Assembly (NCBI GenBank): GCA_964411985.1
Contig: CAYPNF010000035.1
Location: 1-64,000 of the forward strand
DNA: 64,000 nt
Direction of reading: 5' to 3'
Source: CAYPNF01 sp964411985
GTDB lineage: Bacteria; Verrucomicrobiota; Verrucomicrobiia; Limisphaerales; J093
Shown here: positions 1-9,299 of the stretch, piece after piece
Position numbering within the stretch: position 1 is the first letter of the stretch
Layout of the letters: each line of letters opens with the position of its first letter
Translations under genes and position numbers: made by a program
The notes under the pieces: generated by a model
What the model was told of the DNA's origin: nothing
Seen by the model: only the letters and a program-made list of their open reading frames with translations
Databases searched by the model: none

Positions 1-3000
1 CCAGGCCGGCCAGCGTAGTCACCACTCCCGCCGCGGTCACTTTCCGGATCGTGTGGTTTTCTGCATCCGCCACATAGACGTTACCTGTGTTGTCCACCGC
101 CACGCCCCGGGGAGCTTTGAACCGCGCCTCACTTCCCGTTCCGTCCGTGCTGCCGGAACTACCTGCCAGGCCGGCCAGAGTCGTGAAAGTGTAGGGCGTG
201 TAATTCGACACCCGCACGGTGATGGTCAGCGGGTTCAAGCCAAGCAGGCCTACGGAGGGATGACTCAGCGTCATGCGGAAGGTGAGATCGCTGCTGAAAG
301 CATGGTCGTCGAGGATCGGAATGCTAATCATCTTCGTGACTTCCAACGGAGCGAAGGAGAGCGTGCCGCTGGTGGCCACGTAGTTGAGACCGGCTCGGGC
401 GGTGCCGTCGCTCGTAGCGTAAGCGACCACCAGTGCGCTGCTGGTGTCCCCCAACCGCTGGACCGTTACAGTCGCCATGCCCGATATTTCGTTGACGATG
501 AGATCAGTGGAACTTGGAGTGGAGTAGGGATGCTGAGTTGCCATGAATCCGACACGAGGCTCGGTGGGATTCGCGCAGACCCGGATCAGGCCTGCTCCAG
601 TCCAATCGTTCCCGCCATGAAAGAGGAGAACATCCCCACTCGAATGCACGGCCATTGCAAAGGGCCAGCCTCCACCCTGCACCGGAAGAAACATGCCGTC
701 GGACAAACCGTCGGGATTCAACCGACTCAGGGTGAAACTGCAGCTGCAGCAAGCAAGACCACACCACGGCTTTGCGACCCATACGCGACCCTCGGCGGCT
801 GCGGCAATAGTCGGAACCCTGGAACCCATTTCCAGTGGCCCATCGAAGGTCATGTCCAGCCCACCGTTGGAGTGGAGCCGCGCCAGATTGTTCCGACCGA
901 CCCCGTGCACAGAAGTGAACGTCCCAGCGATGAGAATGAAGCCGTCAGGCAGCAAGACAATGGAGTTGACCGATCCGGGGCCGTCATAGAAAGCCACGCT
1001 ATCGCCGACGAAGAACGTATTGTCTAAGGATCCGTCGGGATTGAGCCGCGCGAGACCGTAGTGGTCTGCGCCGTTGACTGTGGTGAAGGTTCCGCCCACC
1101 AGAATCATGCCGTCGGGCTGCTGAGCCAAAGTGGAAACTCGGGATGGGTATTCCGTCCCAGTGACGAAGCTCGTGTCGAGCGAGCCATCCACGTTGAGGC
1201 GGGCGAGGTTGGTGCGACCAACCCCGTTCACTGTATCGAACGCACCCCCGATGACAATCTTGCCGTTCGGTTGAGCGAGAATGGCGTTTATTCCAGCCAC
1301 ATTGGGATTGCCAAATGGATCCGTAACGTGGGTGGCGAACGTGACGCCAGCAAACGAGTTGAAGCCGGGATCGAGGGAGCCATCCGCGTTGAGCCGCATC
1401 ATGCTGTTCAGGGTGACCCGATCAACAGTAGTGAAATCGCCTCCGACCAGAATCTGTCCGTTCGTCTGTAGAGTCAGGGCGGAAACCTGCAACGAGCCAC
1501 CTAGTGGGATCGTGGCCGCGACGAAACTGGCATCGAGCGAACCATCGGGCTCCAGTCGAGCGAGGCTGCTGCAAGGGACATCCGCCACACGGTCGAACAT
1601 GCCGCCGAGGAGTATCCGACCATCGGGCTGCAGGGCGAGCGCGTTCAGGGTCCCCGAAATGCCCGGATTGAAACCCTGATCGATCTGTACCAGCGTTTCG
1701 TTGTCTTGGATGCCGACTTCGAATCGGTTTTGAAAGCCGGAGTCGTTGAAGACGGTCACGGTAAACACTCGGTAGGCGTCGACCCGGTAGTCGTCCACGC
1801 GGCCGTTATCGAGGATGGGAATGGTGAAGACCTGGTTCGTCTCGCCGGGTGCGAACGTGAGAACGCCCACTTCCTGCCTGTAGTCGACGCCCGCGATCGC
1901 CGGCTTTGGACAATCAGGACACTCGAAAGGGTCGTACGGAAGGCCATCGCTGGTGAAATAGGCGGCAGTGATCGCGGCGTCCATGTCGCCGCTCCGCGTG
2001 ACGCGGACTGTGGCAGCGCCAGCGCTCTCGTTCACAAGACCAGGGAGATCGATCGTGAGTCTATCGTTGTCGGGAATCGTGAGCACGACATGGGTGGGAC
2101 CACCGAGTGGCGCGTCGCCAGTGGGGTTGCTCAACGTCAGATTCACCGTCTCGGGAACTTCCACCAATCGATCATTGAGGATCGGCACCGTGAACGTCGC
2201 CGTCGTTTGTCCTGGGATGAACGTCAGTGTGCCGTTCGTGGCGGTGTAGTCCGACACGGCGAGCGCCGTGCCGTCGCTCGTCGCAAAATCGACAGTGACC
2301 ATGTTGGTATGGGTTCCGGCGAGAGTCACCGGGATCGAGATGGATCCGGCGTTTTCAACCACGTCAAAGTACGGGTTCGCGAACTGGAGAGTGGAGGCTG
2401 CGAGTCCCTTCCGGATTGTGGCGTTGCTTGAGTCCGCCACGTAGAGGTTGCCCGCCCCGTCCACCGCCACGCCGCTGGGATTGAAGAAGCGTGCGTCGCT
2501 CCCTACCCCTTCCGCATTGCTGTAACTGCCCGCCAATCCGGCTAACGTCGTCACAACTCCAGTCGGCGTTACCTTCCGGAGCGTATGGCCGCCGGAGTCC
2601 GCCACATAAAGGTCACCCGCGCCGTCCACCGCCACACCCGAAGGATACGCGAATCGCGCGTCGCTCCCCGTCCCGTCCGCGCTGCCGACTTTGTCCGCCA
2701 ATCCGGCCAGCGTGGTCACCACTCCCGTCGGTGCTATTTTCCGGATCGTACGGCCGTATCCATCCGCCACATAGACGTTGCCCATACCGTCCACAGCTAC
2801 GCCACAAGGTCCGGAAAATCGCGCGGTGCTTCCTGCGCCATCCGTGTTGCCTGGGTTGCGAGCCAGTCCAGCCAGCGTGGTCACTACTTGCATCGGCGTC
2901 ACTTTGCGGATTGTCTGATTGCCGTAGTCTGCCACGTAAGTGTTGCCGGCAGCGTCCACCGCCACGCCAATCGGCCAATCAAACCGCGCCGCGCTCTCCG

Positions 3001-3637
3001 TCCCGTCTGCGCTGCCAGAATTGGCTGCCAGCCCAGCTAGCGTCGACACCACACCAGACGGCGTCACCTTACGGATCGTGTGGTTTTCTGCATCCGCCAC
3101 ATGGACGTTGCCCGCGCTGTCCACCGCCAAGCCGCGAGGCACGTTGAACCGCGCGGCGCTCCCTATTCCGTTGTTGGTGCCACGGCTGCCGGCCAAGCCG
3201 GCCAAGGTGGTTACGACCCCCGCCGGCGTCACTTTCCGGATCGTGTGGTTCCCAGAGTCCGCTACAAAGACATTGCCAGCGTTATCCACCGCCACGCCGT
3301 TAGGATAATTGAACCGCGCGCCGCCCCCGGTCCCGTCCACACTACCCGTGCTGCCGGCCAGGCCGGCCAGCGTGGTGAACGCATACGGTTCGTAGATCGA
3401 CTGGGCGAGGATCGGACCGGGTGTCAGCGCCAGGGCGGTCACCGCCGCAGCCAACAACCACATTCGGTTACCCACAGAACGGCTGAGACATCGGTGCACG
3501 GGAGTCGGCCAACATCGCCTGGCCGCACAGGTTGGGATCGGGTTCGAGTGCTCCGGCGACACAAAGAGCGCTGCGGCAGACTGGGGAGACTCGGCGAGCA
3601 CGGTAGCGGAAGTGGTTCTAGGAGAAGATCGTTTCAT
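1..3637 (-). CDS. Exported NHL / Calx-beta / delta-60 repeat protein (3' end outside window)
   Basis: The frame is open from the ATG at 3637 to the left edge with no stop, so at least 1,212 residues are present and the C-terminus is missing. A signal/membrane segment (WLLAAAVTALAL) lies near residue 60; the in-frame ATG at 3463 would give a more usual signal peptide, so the true start may be there. Order: about six NHL repeats (roughly 3400-2420; each has GVAVDxxGNxYVAD and HTIRKVTPxGVVTTLAG), two Calx-beta domains (about 2400-1720), six or seven delta-60 repeats of the form LQPDGRILLGG...LARLNPDGSLD (about 1690-550), a third Calx-beta (about 510-225), then NHL repeats again. Known role of these folds: extracellular beta-propeller and adhesin modules. 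Substrate unknown. No strong ribosome binding site is visible at either start. Family assignment is firm, function is not. Confidence 0.85.
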   Translation of the reverse strand, partial: MKRSSPRTTSATVLAESPQSAAALFVSPEHSNPIPTCAARRCWPTPVHRCLSRSVGNRMWLLAAAVTALALTPGPILAQSIYEPYAFTTLAGLAGSTGSVDGTGGGARFNYPNGVAVDNAGNVFVADSGNHTIRKVTPAGVVTTLAGLAGSRGTNNGIGSAARFNVPRGLAVDSAGNVHVADAENHTIRKVTPSGVVSTLAGLAANSGSADGTESAARFDWPIGVAVDAAGNTYVADYGNQTIRKVTPMQVVTTLAGLARNPGNTDGAGSTARFSGPCGVAVDGMGNVYVADGYGRTIRKIAPTGVVTTLAGLADKVGSADGTGSDARFAYPSGVAVDGAGDLYVADSGGHTLRKVTPTGVVTTLAGLAGSYSNAEGVGSDARFFNPSGVAVDGAGNLYVADSSNATIRKGLAASTLQFANPYFDVVENAGSISIPVTLAGTHTNMVTVDFATSDGTALAVSDYTATNGTLTFIPGQTTATFTVPILNDRLVEVPETVNLTLSNPTGDAPLGGPTHVVLTIPDNDRLTIDLPGLVNESAGAATVRVTRSGDMDAAITAAYFTSDGLPYDPFECPDCPKPAIAGVDYRQEVGVLTFAPGETNQVFTIPILDNGRVDDYRVDAYRVFTVTVFNDSGFQNRFEVGIQDNETLVQIDQGFNPGISGTLNALALQPDGRILLGGMFDRVADVPCSSLARLEPDGSLDASFVAATIPLGGSLQVSALTLQTNGQILVGGDFTTVDRVTLNSMMRLNADGSLDPGFNSFAGVTFATHVTDPFGNPNVAGINAILAQPNGKIVIGGAFDTVNGVGRTNLARLNVDGSLDTSFVTGTEYPSRVSTLAQQPDGMILVGGTFTTVNGADHYGLARLNPDGSLDNTFFVGDSVAFYDGPGSVNSIVLLPDGFILIAGTFTSVHGVGRNNLARLHSNGGLDMTFDGPLEMGSRVPTIAAAAEGRVWVAKPWCGLACCSCSFTLSRLNPDGLSDGMFLPVQGGGWPFAMAVHSSGDVLLFHGGNDWTGAGLIRVCANPTEPRVGFMATQHPYSTPSSTDLIVNEISGMATVTVQRLGDTSSALVVAYATSDGTARAGLNYVATSGTLSFAPLEVTKMISIPILDDHAFSSDLTFRMTLSHPSVGLLGLNPLTITVRVSNYTPYTFTTLAGLAGSSGSTDGTGSEARFKAPRGVAVDNTGNVYVADAENHTIRKVTAAGVVTTLAGL

Positions 3638-3656
3638 GGTAGCACTTTTCTTCGCA

Positions 3657-5777
3657 TTACGGCTTCGCCAACCGGAAGAACTCCGGTCCGCCCCAGATCG
3701 GTAACGTGACGCTGTTCGTGCTCTCGGAGCCGATCAGGTCTTGCCAAAGAGGGCCTGTGAGGGAGGTGGTCCGCTGTAGGCGGGCCGGGCCAAAGCCCTC
3801 CCACTGCAGACGAAGGCTCGGGCCCTCTCTCCAGATTGACTTGATGAGCGGCTGCATCTCGAGAACGACCAGACCATCAGCGAGGTCGGTGACGAACACC
3901 TTGCCTTGGCTGACGGTGACACCCAACGTTTCGCCGGAAAACGCAGAGTTACCTCCCAGCCGCTGCGGATTGGCTGGGTCGGAGATGTCCATCACCTGCA
4001 GGTCGCGGCCCGAGGCCAAGTATGCGTACTTCTCCGAAACCGCCATGGCGTTGGCCCACCCGATGTTCTCGAGGCTGCCCATCCGCCGCGGATTGGCCGG
4101 GTTGGAGATGTCGATCACATGACAACCTTGCCCTCCATTCAGCACCCAGGCGTAGTTGCCCGACACCGCTACGCGGCTGGCGAAACCCTCGGCGATCCCG
4201 CCGATCCGTAGTGGATTGGCCGGATCGGAGATGTCGATTACCTCTAACCCGGCAGACCCCTGGGCCATGTAAGAGTACTTCCCTGATACCACCATACCAT
4301 AGGGATAGGGAGCCCCTGAGTAGCTGCCCACTTTCTGTGGATTGGCCGGGTTGGTAACATCGATCACCGTGAGCTGACCCCGAGGTTGCTGTGCAGCCGG
4401 ATCCCACCACATTTCAATCACGTAGGCGTGGCTGCCAGCGATAGCAACCTCATAGAGAGCCCCGCGGCTCTCGCATCGGCTCACCCATTTCGGGGCCGCA
4501 GGGTTCGATACGTCGATCACGTGCAATGAATCTCTCCCGCCTAGATCCTCCCTTCCGCACACATAGGCGTAACCGCCTGATACGGCCAAAGCGCTCGCGG
4601 TAAAAAGCTGGTCATACCCCCCCACGCGCTGCGGGCGAGTCGAGTTGGAAATGTCGATGACCTCAAGTGCACATCCGACGTCGTTGGTGCCGTCCCGCCG
4701 AGGCCGCTCGGCTAAGTATGCGTAATTCCCCGCAACCACCACGGCAAAGGCCTCGCCGATGGTGTCATGCGCGCCCACCCGCTGCGGGTTTGCCAACCGT
4801 GAAATGTCGATCACCTCGAGTGCGCCTCCCGACCCGACCACGTAGGCGTACCTGCCTGACACTGCCAAACAAGAGCCAGGCCACCCCGAGGAACCTGCAG
4901 AGTAGCTACCCACCAACTGCGGATTGGCCGTGTCGGAAATGTCGATCACCTTCAGCCCTTCCCAATCCTTCACGTAGGCGTAATAGCCCGACACCGCCAC
5001 ACCTGAGGCATTCCCCAAGTAGCTGCTCACTCGTTGTGGATTGTCTGGGTCGGAGACGTCGATAATCTCTAACGCGCCCCGAGCCGGCATGCCCGAGGCG
5101 TCACTGGTTACAAAGATCAGAGTTCCGCGCACAGCGATATCAGTAGCCCAAGGTAGGGTCTGAATCGAACCACGTTGTACCGGTTTTGCGGGATCAACGA
5201 TGTCAATGATCGCCGTACGGCCATGCCCGCCGGCATACACATGCTTTCCAGCAGTCGTCAGGCAGTGTGTCTCAAATGGGAACGCTCCGACTTTCACTGG
5301 ATTGCCGGGGTCAACAACATCGATTACTTCGATTGGCCCGTCAAAGCTGGAGACAACCGCGCATCCAACCGACGGACAGATGGATACGTCGGTGAGGACA
5401 TTGGTGCCGAAATAACGCGCTTTTAGGAGAGGTTTTGAGGGGATTGTTACATCCAGAATATATAGTTCCCCTGCTGCTACATAAGTGTAGTTGCCCGACA
5501 CTGCCACACCATGAGCACTCCCACTGATGGAGTAGCTGCCCACTCGCTGAGGACCGGCCGGATTGGAGACATCGATCACCTCGAGGCCAGCCTGGGTCGC
5601 CAGGTAAGCGTAGCTCCCCGCGACGACCACGTCCTGCGGCGGTGCTGTCTCGATGAGTCCTGTGAGCACAGGATCAATATCGACACCCCAAGCCGGAGCT
5701 GTCAGGTAACTCAGCAGGAGTCCCAAAGCGCAGGCGCACGTCGCCCGGTGTCGCAGGTTGGATCGATTTGTACTCAT
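3657..5777 (-). CDS. Exported LVIVD-repeat protein
   Basis: 706 residues from the ATG at 5777, chosen because it is directly followed by a signal peptide (ALGLLLSYLTAPAWG). The frame continues upstream to an ATG at 5939, which would add 54 residues with no signal character. The body is 13 clear LVIVD units plus a partial one, each with VAVSGNYAYV followed by GLEVIDISDPANPQRVG, the pattern of a beta-propeller-like choice-of-anchor/LVIVD protein. The last ~60 residues (LRLQWEGFG...PLWQDL...FFRLAKP) form the short terminal module that recurs in other exported proteins of this window. It runs toward the NHL gene in the same direction with a 19-nt gap, so the two may be co-transcribed. No catalytic residues are recognised; a structural or binding role at the cell surface is inferred. 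Confidence 0.85.
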   Translation of the reverse strand: MSTNRSNLRHRATCACALGLLLSYLTAPAWGVDIDPVLTGLIETAPPQDVVVAGSYAYLATQAGLEVIDVSNPAGPQRVGSYSISGSAHGVAVSGNYTYVAAGELYILDVTIPSKPLLKARYFGTNVLTDVSICPSVGCAVVSSFDGPIEVIDVVDPGNPVKVGAFPFETHCLTTAGKHVYAGGHGRTAIIDIVDPAKPVQRGSIQTLPWATDIAVRGTLIFVTSDASGMPARGALEIIDVSDPDNPQRVSSYLGNASGVAVSGYYAYVKDWEGLKVIDISDTANPQLVGSYSAGSSGWPGSCLAVSGRYAYVVGSGGALEVIDISRLANPQRVGAHDTIGEAFAVVVAGNYAYLAERPRRDGTNDVGCALEVIDISNSTRPQRVGGYDQLFTASALAVSGGYAYVCGREDLGGRDSLHVIDVSNPAAPKWVSRCESRGALYEVAIAGSHAYVIEMWWDPAAQQPRGQLTVIDVTNPANPQKVGSYSGAPYPYGMVVSGKYSYMAQGSAGLEVIDISDPANPLRIGGIAEGFASRVAVSGNYAWVLNGGQGCHVIDISNPANPRRMGSLENIGWANAMAVSEKYAYLASGRDLQVMDISDPANPQRLGGNSAFSGETLGVTVSQGKVFVTDLADGLVVLEMQPLIKSIWREGPSLRLQWEGFGPARLQRTTSLTGPLWQDLIGSESTNSVTLPIWGGPEFFRLAKP

Positions 5778-6225
5778 GATGTCCCATACCCTGTTACGGA
5801 GATAGGGGGTGAAGGATAGGGACCTTCTGACGAGGCGCGGTGCGGCTCGAAGACAGGTATGCGGATTCCGTGCGTCCGGGAGAGGAGACCCAATTCCCTG
5901 GACGGCTGGCCCAAACTGGCCGCGAAAGTTCTCGTCCATAAACCGAGGGATGAAGTAAGAATACCAGTATCAGAATCAGAACACCTTGTCAATTCATAAG
6001 GTCACTTCATCATCTCTGAATACTCCTGCCCGAAGTGCATTTCTGATGTGGACTAGGAAAACTACGAATCGAACAATTCCCACGGGAAATGACGTCACTC
6101 GAAACACTACGATCCAGCTCGACCACCCCAGCATGGAGCCTTCGATGGGCGTACCACCATCAGTGAGTTCGTCTTTCCCCCTGCTGGCTTGCCATCTGCC
6201 CCAATTTCCCCAAGGCTAGGGCGGA
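5778..6225. other. Divergent intergenic region
   Basis: No convincing gene. It separates the minus-strand LVIVD gene from the plus-strand lnt gene, so it should hold both promoters. It contains two adjacent short palindromes, TTCCC-AC-GGGAA at 6077-6088 and TGACGTCA at 6090-6097, which could be a regulator site. I could not pick out clear -35/-10 pairs. Confidence 0.35.
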
Positions 6226-8019
6226 TTGAAACTGGCATGGGTCATATCCGAAAACCGGTTGCGCTTGATAGGCAGCCTCTTGGGAGGCGTCCTCCTCGCT
6301 TTGGCGTTTCCGTTGCCTGGATGGTCCGGGCTTGCCTGGGTGGCACCGGCCATCCTGTTGCTCGTCACCGCGGGGGAACTGCCGCCCAAAAGGATCTTTG
6401 GGATAGGGTACCTCTACGGGCTCGCTTTTGCCCTAGTCTCGCTTCGGTGGTTGCAGGCCATCCCCTTCCCTGTCGGTGCCGCGGCGGCGTACATCGCTCT
6501 CAGTGCTTACGTCGCGCTTTTTCCGGCGCTCTGGGTTTGGCTGTGCTGGAGGACATTCCCCGGCCGCCCGGTGACCCCCGACCGGCCCTTGCCTGACATC
6601 TGTCATGAGGGCGTTGAGGAAATCCAGGAAACGGGCGCGAGCGTCTCCCCCTTCCAACTTCACCTGCAGCGGATTGGCCAAACGCCCTGGCACCAAAGGA
6701 CGCTCTGGTCGCTTGGATGTGGCGCATTATGGGTCGCGGTCGAATACACCCAGGGCCGGTTTCTAAGTGGCTTTCCCTGGAATCCGCTCAGTGCGTCGCA
6801 GTACACCGCAGTACCACTCTTGCAGGTTGCCTCCGTGACGGGAGCCTACGGCGTCTCTTTCTTGGTCGCCTGGGGCTCGGCTTGCATCTACCTCACGGCC
6901 GTCCGCCTCTATCTGCAGGCCACAGGGTTGACCCAGGGCAATGCTAACCCGAGTCGAGGCTTTACCGCGTCGTCTCCCTCCGCCCCCGCACCCTTGCTGG
7001 CCTCCTGGCGTTTCAGCCTGTTCACCGATCTTGGCTTGCCCCTGCTGGTGGTTAGCCTGGTCTGTTTCGTCGGGGCCCTGAAAGTCGTTTCCGCCAAGAA
7101 ACCGGATCGTTTCCTCAAGATGGCGCTCATCCAACCCAGCATACCCCAAAAGCTCATCTTCGATCCCAAAGAGACTACGAACCGTTTCAAGGCCATTCTG
7201 GAACTCTCCGAACTGGCCTTGGCCGCCAAGCCCGATGTCCTGGTCTGGCCCGAAGCCTCTCTCCCCACATTCAACGAGGAGCACTTTCGTGCCCTCACCA
7301 ATCTCATCGTTCAGCAAAGGGTCTATTGTATCTTTGGCGCCGACGATGCGGAACCCGATCCCGAGGCTAAAGCCACAAACAAGTACCTTTACTACAATGC
7401 TGCGTTCCTCTTCGGGCCCGATGGCGGATTCGCCGCCACCTACCGAAAACAACGTTTGGTCATCTTCGGCGAGTATGTGCCGTTCGAGGGGATCTTTCCC
7501 TTCATGCGGTACCTGACCCCCGTGGAAAGCTTCACCCCAGGGCGGACCATCGTCCCGTTCCCCCTGAGCAAGCCGAATGCGCGAATCCAGCCGATCATCT
7601 GCTTCGAAGACGTCTTTCCCCATTTTGTGAGACAATGCGTCGCCACGAATACGGACATGGTGCTGAACCTGACCAATGACGGCTGGTTTGGCGAAGGTTC
7701 AGAGCAATGGCAGCACACCGCGATGGCCGTTTACCGCGCCGTGGAAAACGGCGTTCCCCTGGTCAGGTGCGCCAACAATGGCATAACTTGCTGGATCGAT
7801 CGCTTTGGGAGGATCCGAGACGCAGGCTTGGGCGAAACGACGGACATCTACAAAGCTGGTTTTCGGGTCGTTCAAGTTCCTTTGTTGGGAGACCAAGAGT
7901 TGGCGGGTCAGACATTGTATCACCACCACGGAGACTTGTTCGCAGTTGCCTGTGGTGTCTTTGCCCTCGTTGGCGTGTTCCGTGGCAAACGGAGAACCGG
8001 GACCTGGCGAGTGTTCTAA
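6226..8019 (+). CDS. lnt: Apolipoprotein N-acyltransferase
   Basis: 597 residues; performs the last step of lipoprotein maturation, N-acylating the lipidated cysteine in the inner membrane. The N-terminal half has several hydrophobic membrane segments and the C-terminal half is a nitrilase-fold domain. The catalytic triad is visible as Glu343 (WPEASLP), Lys408 (TYRKQRL) and Cys459 (PIICFED), with spacing like the E. coli enzyme; LTNDGWFG follows. A polar insert of about 50 residues (near residues 120-170) makes it longer than the ~510-residue enterobacterial protein. The start is a TTG preceded by AGGGCGGA; no in-frame ATG lies nearby. Downstream is prfB, 122 nt away. The window encodes at least three predicted lipoproteins that this enzyme would process. 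Confidence 0.93.
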   Translation: MKLAWVISENRLRLIGSLLGGVLLALAFPLPGWSGLAWVAPAILLLVTAGELPPKRIFGIGYLYGLAFALVSLRWLQAIPFPVGAAAAYIALSAYVALFPALWVWLCWRTFPGRPVTPDRPLPDICHEGVEEIQETGASVSPFQLHLQRIGQTPWHQRTLWSLGCGALWVAVEYTQGRFLSGFPWNPLSASQYTAVPLLQVASVTGAYGVSFLVAWGSACIYLTAVRLYLQATGLTQGNANPSRGFTASSPSAPAPLLASWRFSLFTDLGLPLLVVSLVCFVGALKVVSAKKPDRFLKMALIQPSIPQKLIFDPKETTNRFKAILELSELALAAKPDVLVWPEASLPTFNEEHFRALTNLIVQQRVYCIFGADDAEPDPEAKATNKYLYYNAAFLFGPDGGFAATYRKQRLVIFGEYVPFEGIFPFMRYLTPVESFTPGRTIVPFPLSKPNARIQPIICFEDVFPHFVRQCVATNTDMVLNLTNDGWFGEGSEQWQHTAMAVYRAVENGVPLVRCANNGITCWIDRFGRIRDAGLGETTDIYKAGFRVVQVPLLGDQELAGQTLYHHHGDLFAVACGVFALVGVFRGKRRTGTWRVF

Positions 8020-8094
8020 ACACTCCTTTCCGTCGGCACACTCAAGGTATTCCTCCCCGTCTCTCGCAGTCCTCGCACGCTTGGCTTACCCCCA

Positions 8095-8128
8095 TAAAGG
8101 GCTCGCCAAGCAGCCTGGCTCCCCTTTA
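8095..8128 (+). promoter_or_regulatory. Possible stem-loop between lnt and prfB
   Basis: TAAAGGG (8095-8101) pairs with CCCTTTA (8122-8128), and an inner GCCA/TGGC pair extends the stem. It sits 13 nt before the prfB start, with no U-run after it. It could be a leader structure or a weak terminator of lnt; not tested by folding. Confidence 0.3.
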
Positions 8129-8141
8129 ACCTCTTCGTACT

Positions 8142-9291
8142 ATGTTTGATGTGATCAAAGCACAAGCCGTCGGCGCCAGCGCGAAGTTAAACCAACTTCG
8201 GAGGTTTCTTTGACGTCCCCAGCATTCAGAAAAGACTGAGTGAGTTGGACGGCCTCATGGCCGCGGATACTTTTTGGAACAATCGCGAACAAGCCCAGAC
8301 CCTCATCGACGAAGCAAACACCCTGCGCAAGAAGTGCGACCCTCTGCTGCAGGCAGAGAAACAGCTCGAGGACTTCCACGTCATGGTAGAACTCGCGGAA
8401 GGGGAGTCGGAAAGCGCCCAGGTCGCCCTGCTGAAGGATCTGGAAAAGGAGCTCTCCCAGTTCCAGCGCGACCTGGAAAGCATGGAGTTGCGCGTCCTGC
8501 TCAACGGCCCTCACGACAAAAACAACTGCATCGTGAGCATCAATGCCGGAGCCGGCGGCACGGAGTCCTGTGACTGGGCCAACATGCTCCTGCGCATGTA
8601 CCAGCGTTGGTGCGAAACTCGCGGCTGGAAGGTGGATGTCACCGACGCTCTTTCCGGAGACGTGGCCGGAATCAAGAGCGTCACCATGTTGGTGGAAGGC
8701 GAGAACGCGTACGGGTTCTGCAAAGCAGAGCGGGGTGTTCACCGCCTCGTCCGGATCTCTCCCTTTGACTCCAACAAACGGCGCCACACCAGTTTCGCCA
8801 GCGTCGATGTCATTGCCGAAGTAGAGGACGACGTCGAGATCCTCATCCCACCGGTCGAGTTGAAGGTGGACACTTTCCGCAGCGGTGGGAAAGGCGGGCA
8901 AAACGTGAATAAAGTAGAGACCGCGGTCCGAATCACCCACATTCCCACCGGGACGGTCGCAGCCAGCCAGAATCAACGTTCCCAACATCAGAACCGGGCT
9001 ACTGCCATGAAGCAGTTGCTCTCCAAATTGTATGCTCAACGCGTGGACGCCCAGAAGGCCGAGATGGAGCGTTTCTATGGTGAAAAAGGGAACATCTCTT
9101 GGGGAAGTCAAATCCGCAGCTACGTCTTTCAACCCTACCGCATGGTCAAGGACCTTCGCACCGGACAGGAAACCAGCGATGTTCAGGGCGTGATGGACGG
9201 GGATCTGGATGCATTTGTGAACGCCTGGCTCCGGGCCGGATGCCCCCTGAAACGCATGGCCGGCGTGAAAGACGAGGACGACTCGGAATAA
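8142..9291 (+). CDS. prfB: Peptide chain release factor 2 (programmed +1 frameshift)
   Basis: RF2 recognises UGA and UAA stop codons and triggers peptide release. Translation begins at the ATG at 8142, reads 23 codons to an in-frame TGA (8211-8213), then must shift +1 at CTT-T to GAC (8212) and continue to 9291, giving 382 residues. The GGQ catalytic loop falls at residues 251-253 (E. coli 250-252), and the RF2-specific SPF tripeptide is present in RISPFD, so this is RF2 rather than RF1. The C-terminus is about 17 residues longer than in E. coli. trpC starts 8 nt after the stop, suggesting a shared transcript. The shift makes RF2 synthesis autoregulatory, as is known in most bacteria; this is a functional gene, not a pseudogene. 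Confidence 0.96.
8200..8214 (+). promoter_or_regulatory. prfB programmed +1 frameshift signal
   Basis: The sequence GGAGG-TTT-CTT-TGA-C has all the established parts: an internal Shine-Dalgarno-like GGAGG, three-base spacer, slippery CTT, in-frame UGA and following C. It matches the E. coli arrangement almost base for base. Low RF2 lets the ribosome pause at UGA and slip +1. Confidence 0.95.
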
Positions 9292-9299
9292 GAGCCTAC

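Noticed and set aside
53..2431. Plus-strand open frames over the NHL/Calx-beta region
   Set aside because: Antisense to a clear repeat protein on the minus strand; the products show only reverse-frame echoes of the repeats.
2450..3400. Regularly spaced ~170-bp similar units that might suggest a repeat array or CRISPR
   Set aside because: They are NHL-repeat codons of the minus-strand gene; units are too long and too variable for CRISPR, and there are no short identical repeats with unique spacers.
6763..7635. 290-codon minus-strand frame inside lnt
   Set aside because: lnt has all catalytic residues on the plus strand; the antisense product has no recognisable family.
8142..8244. Apparent nonsense mutation early in prfB
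   Set aside because: The TGA is part of the well-known programmed frameshift signal, with all required elements present.
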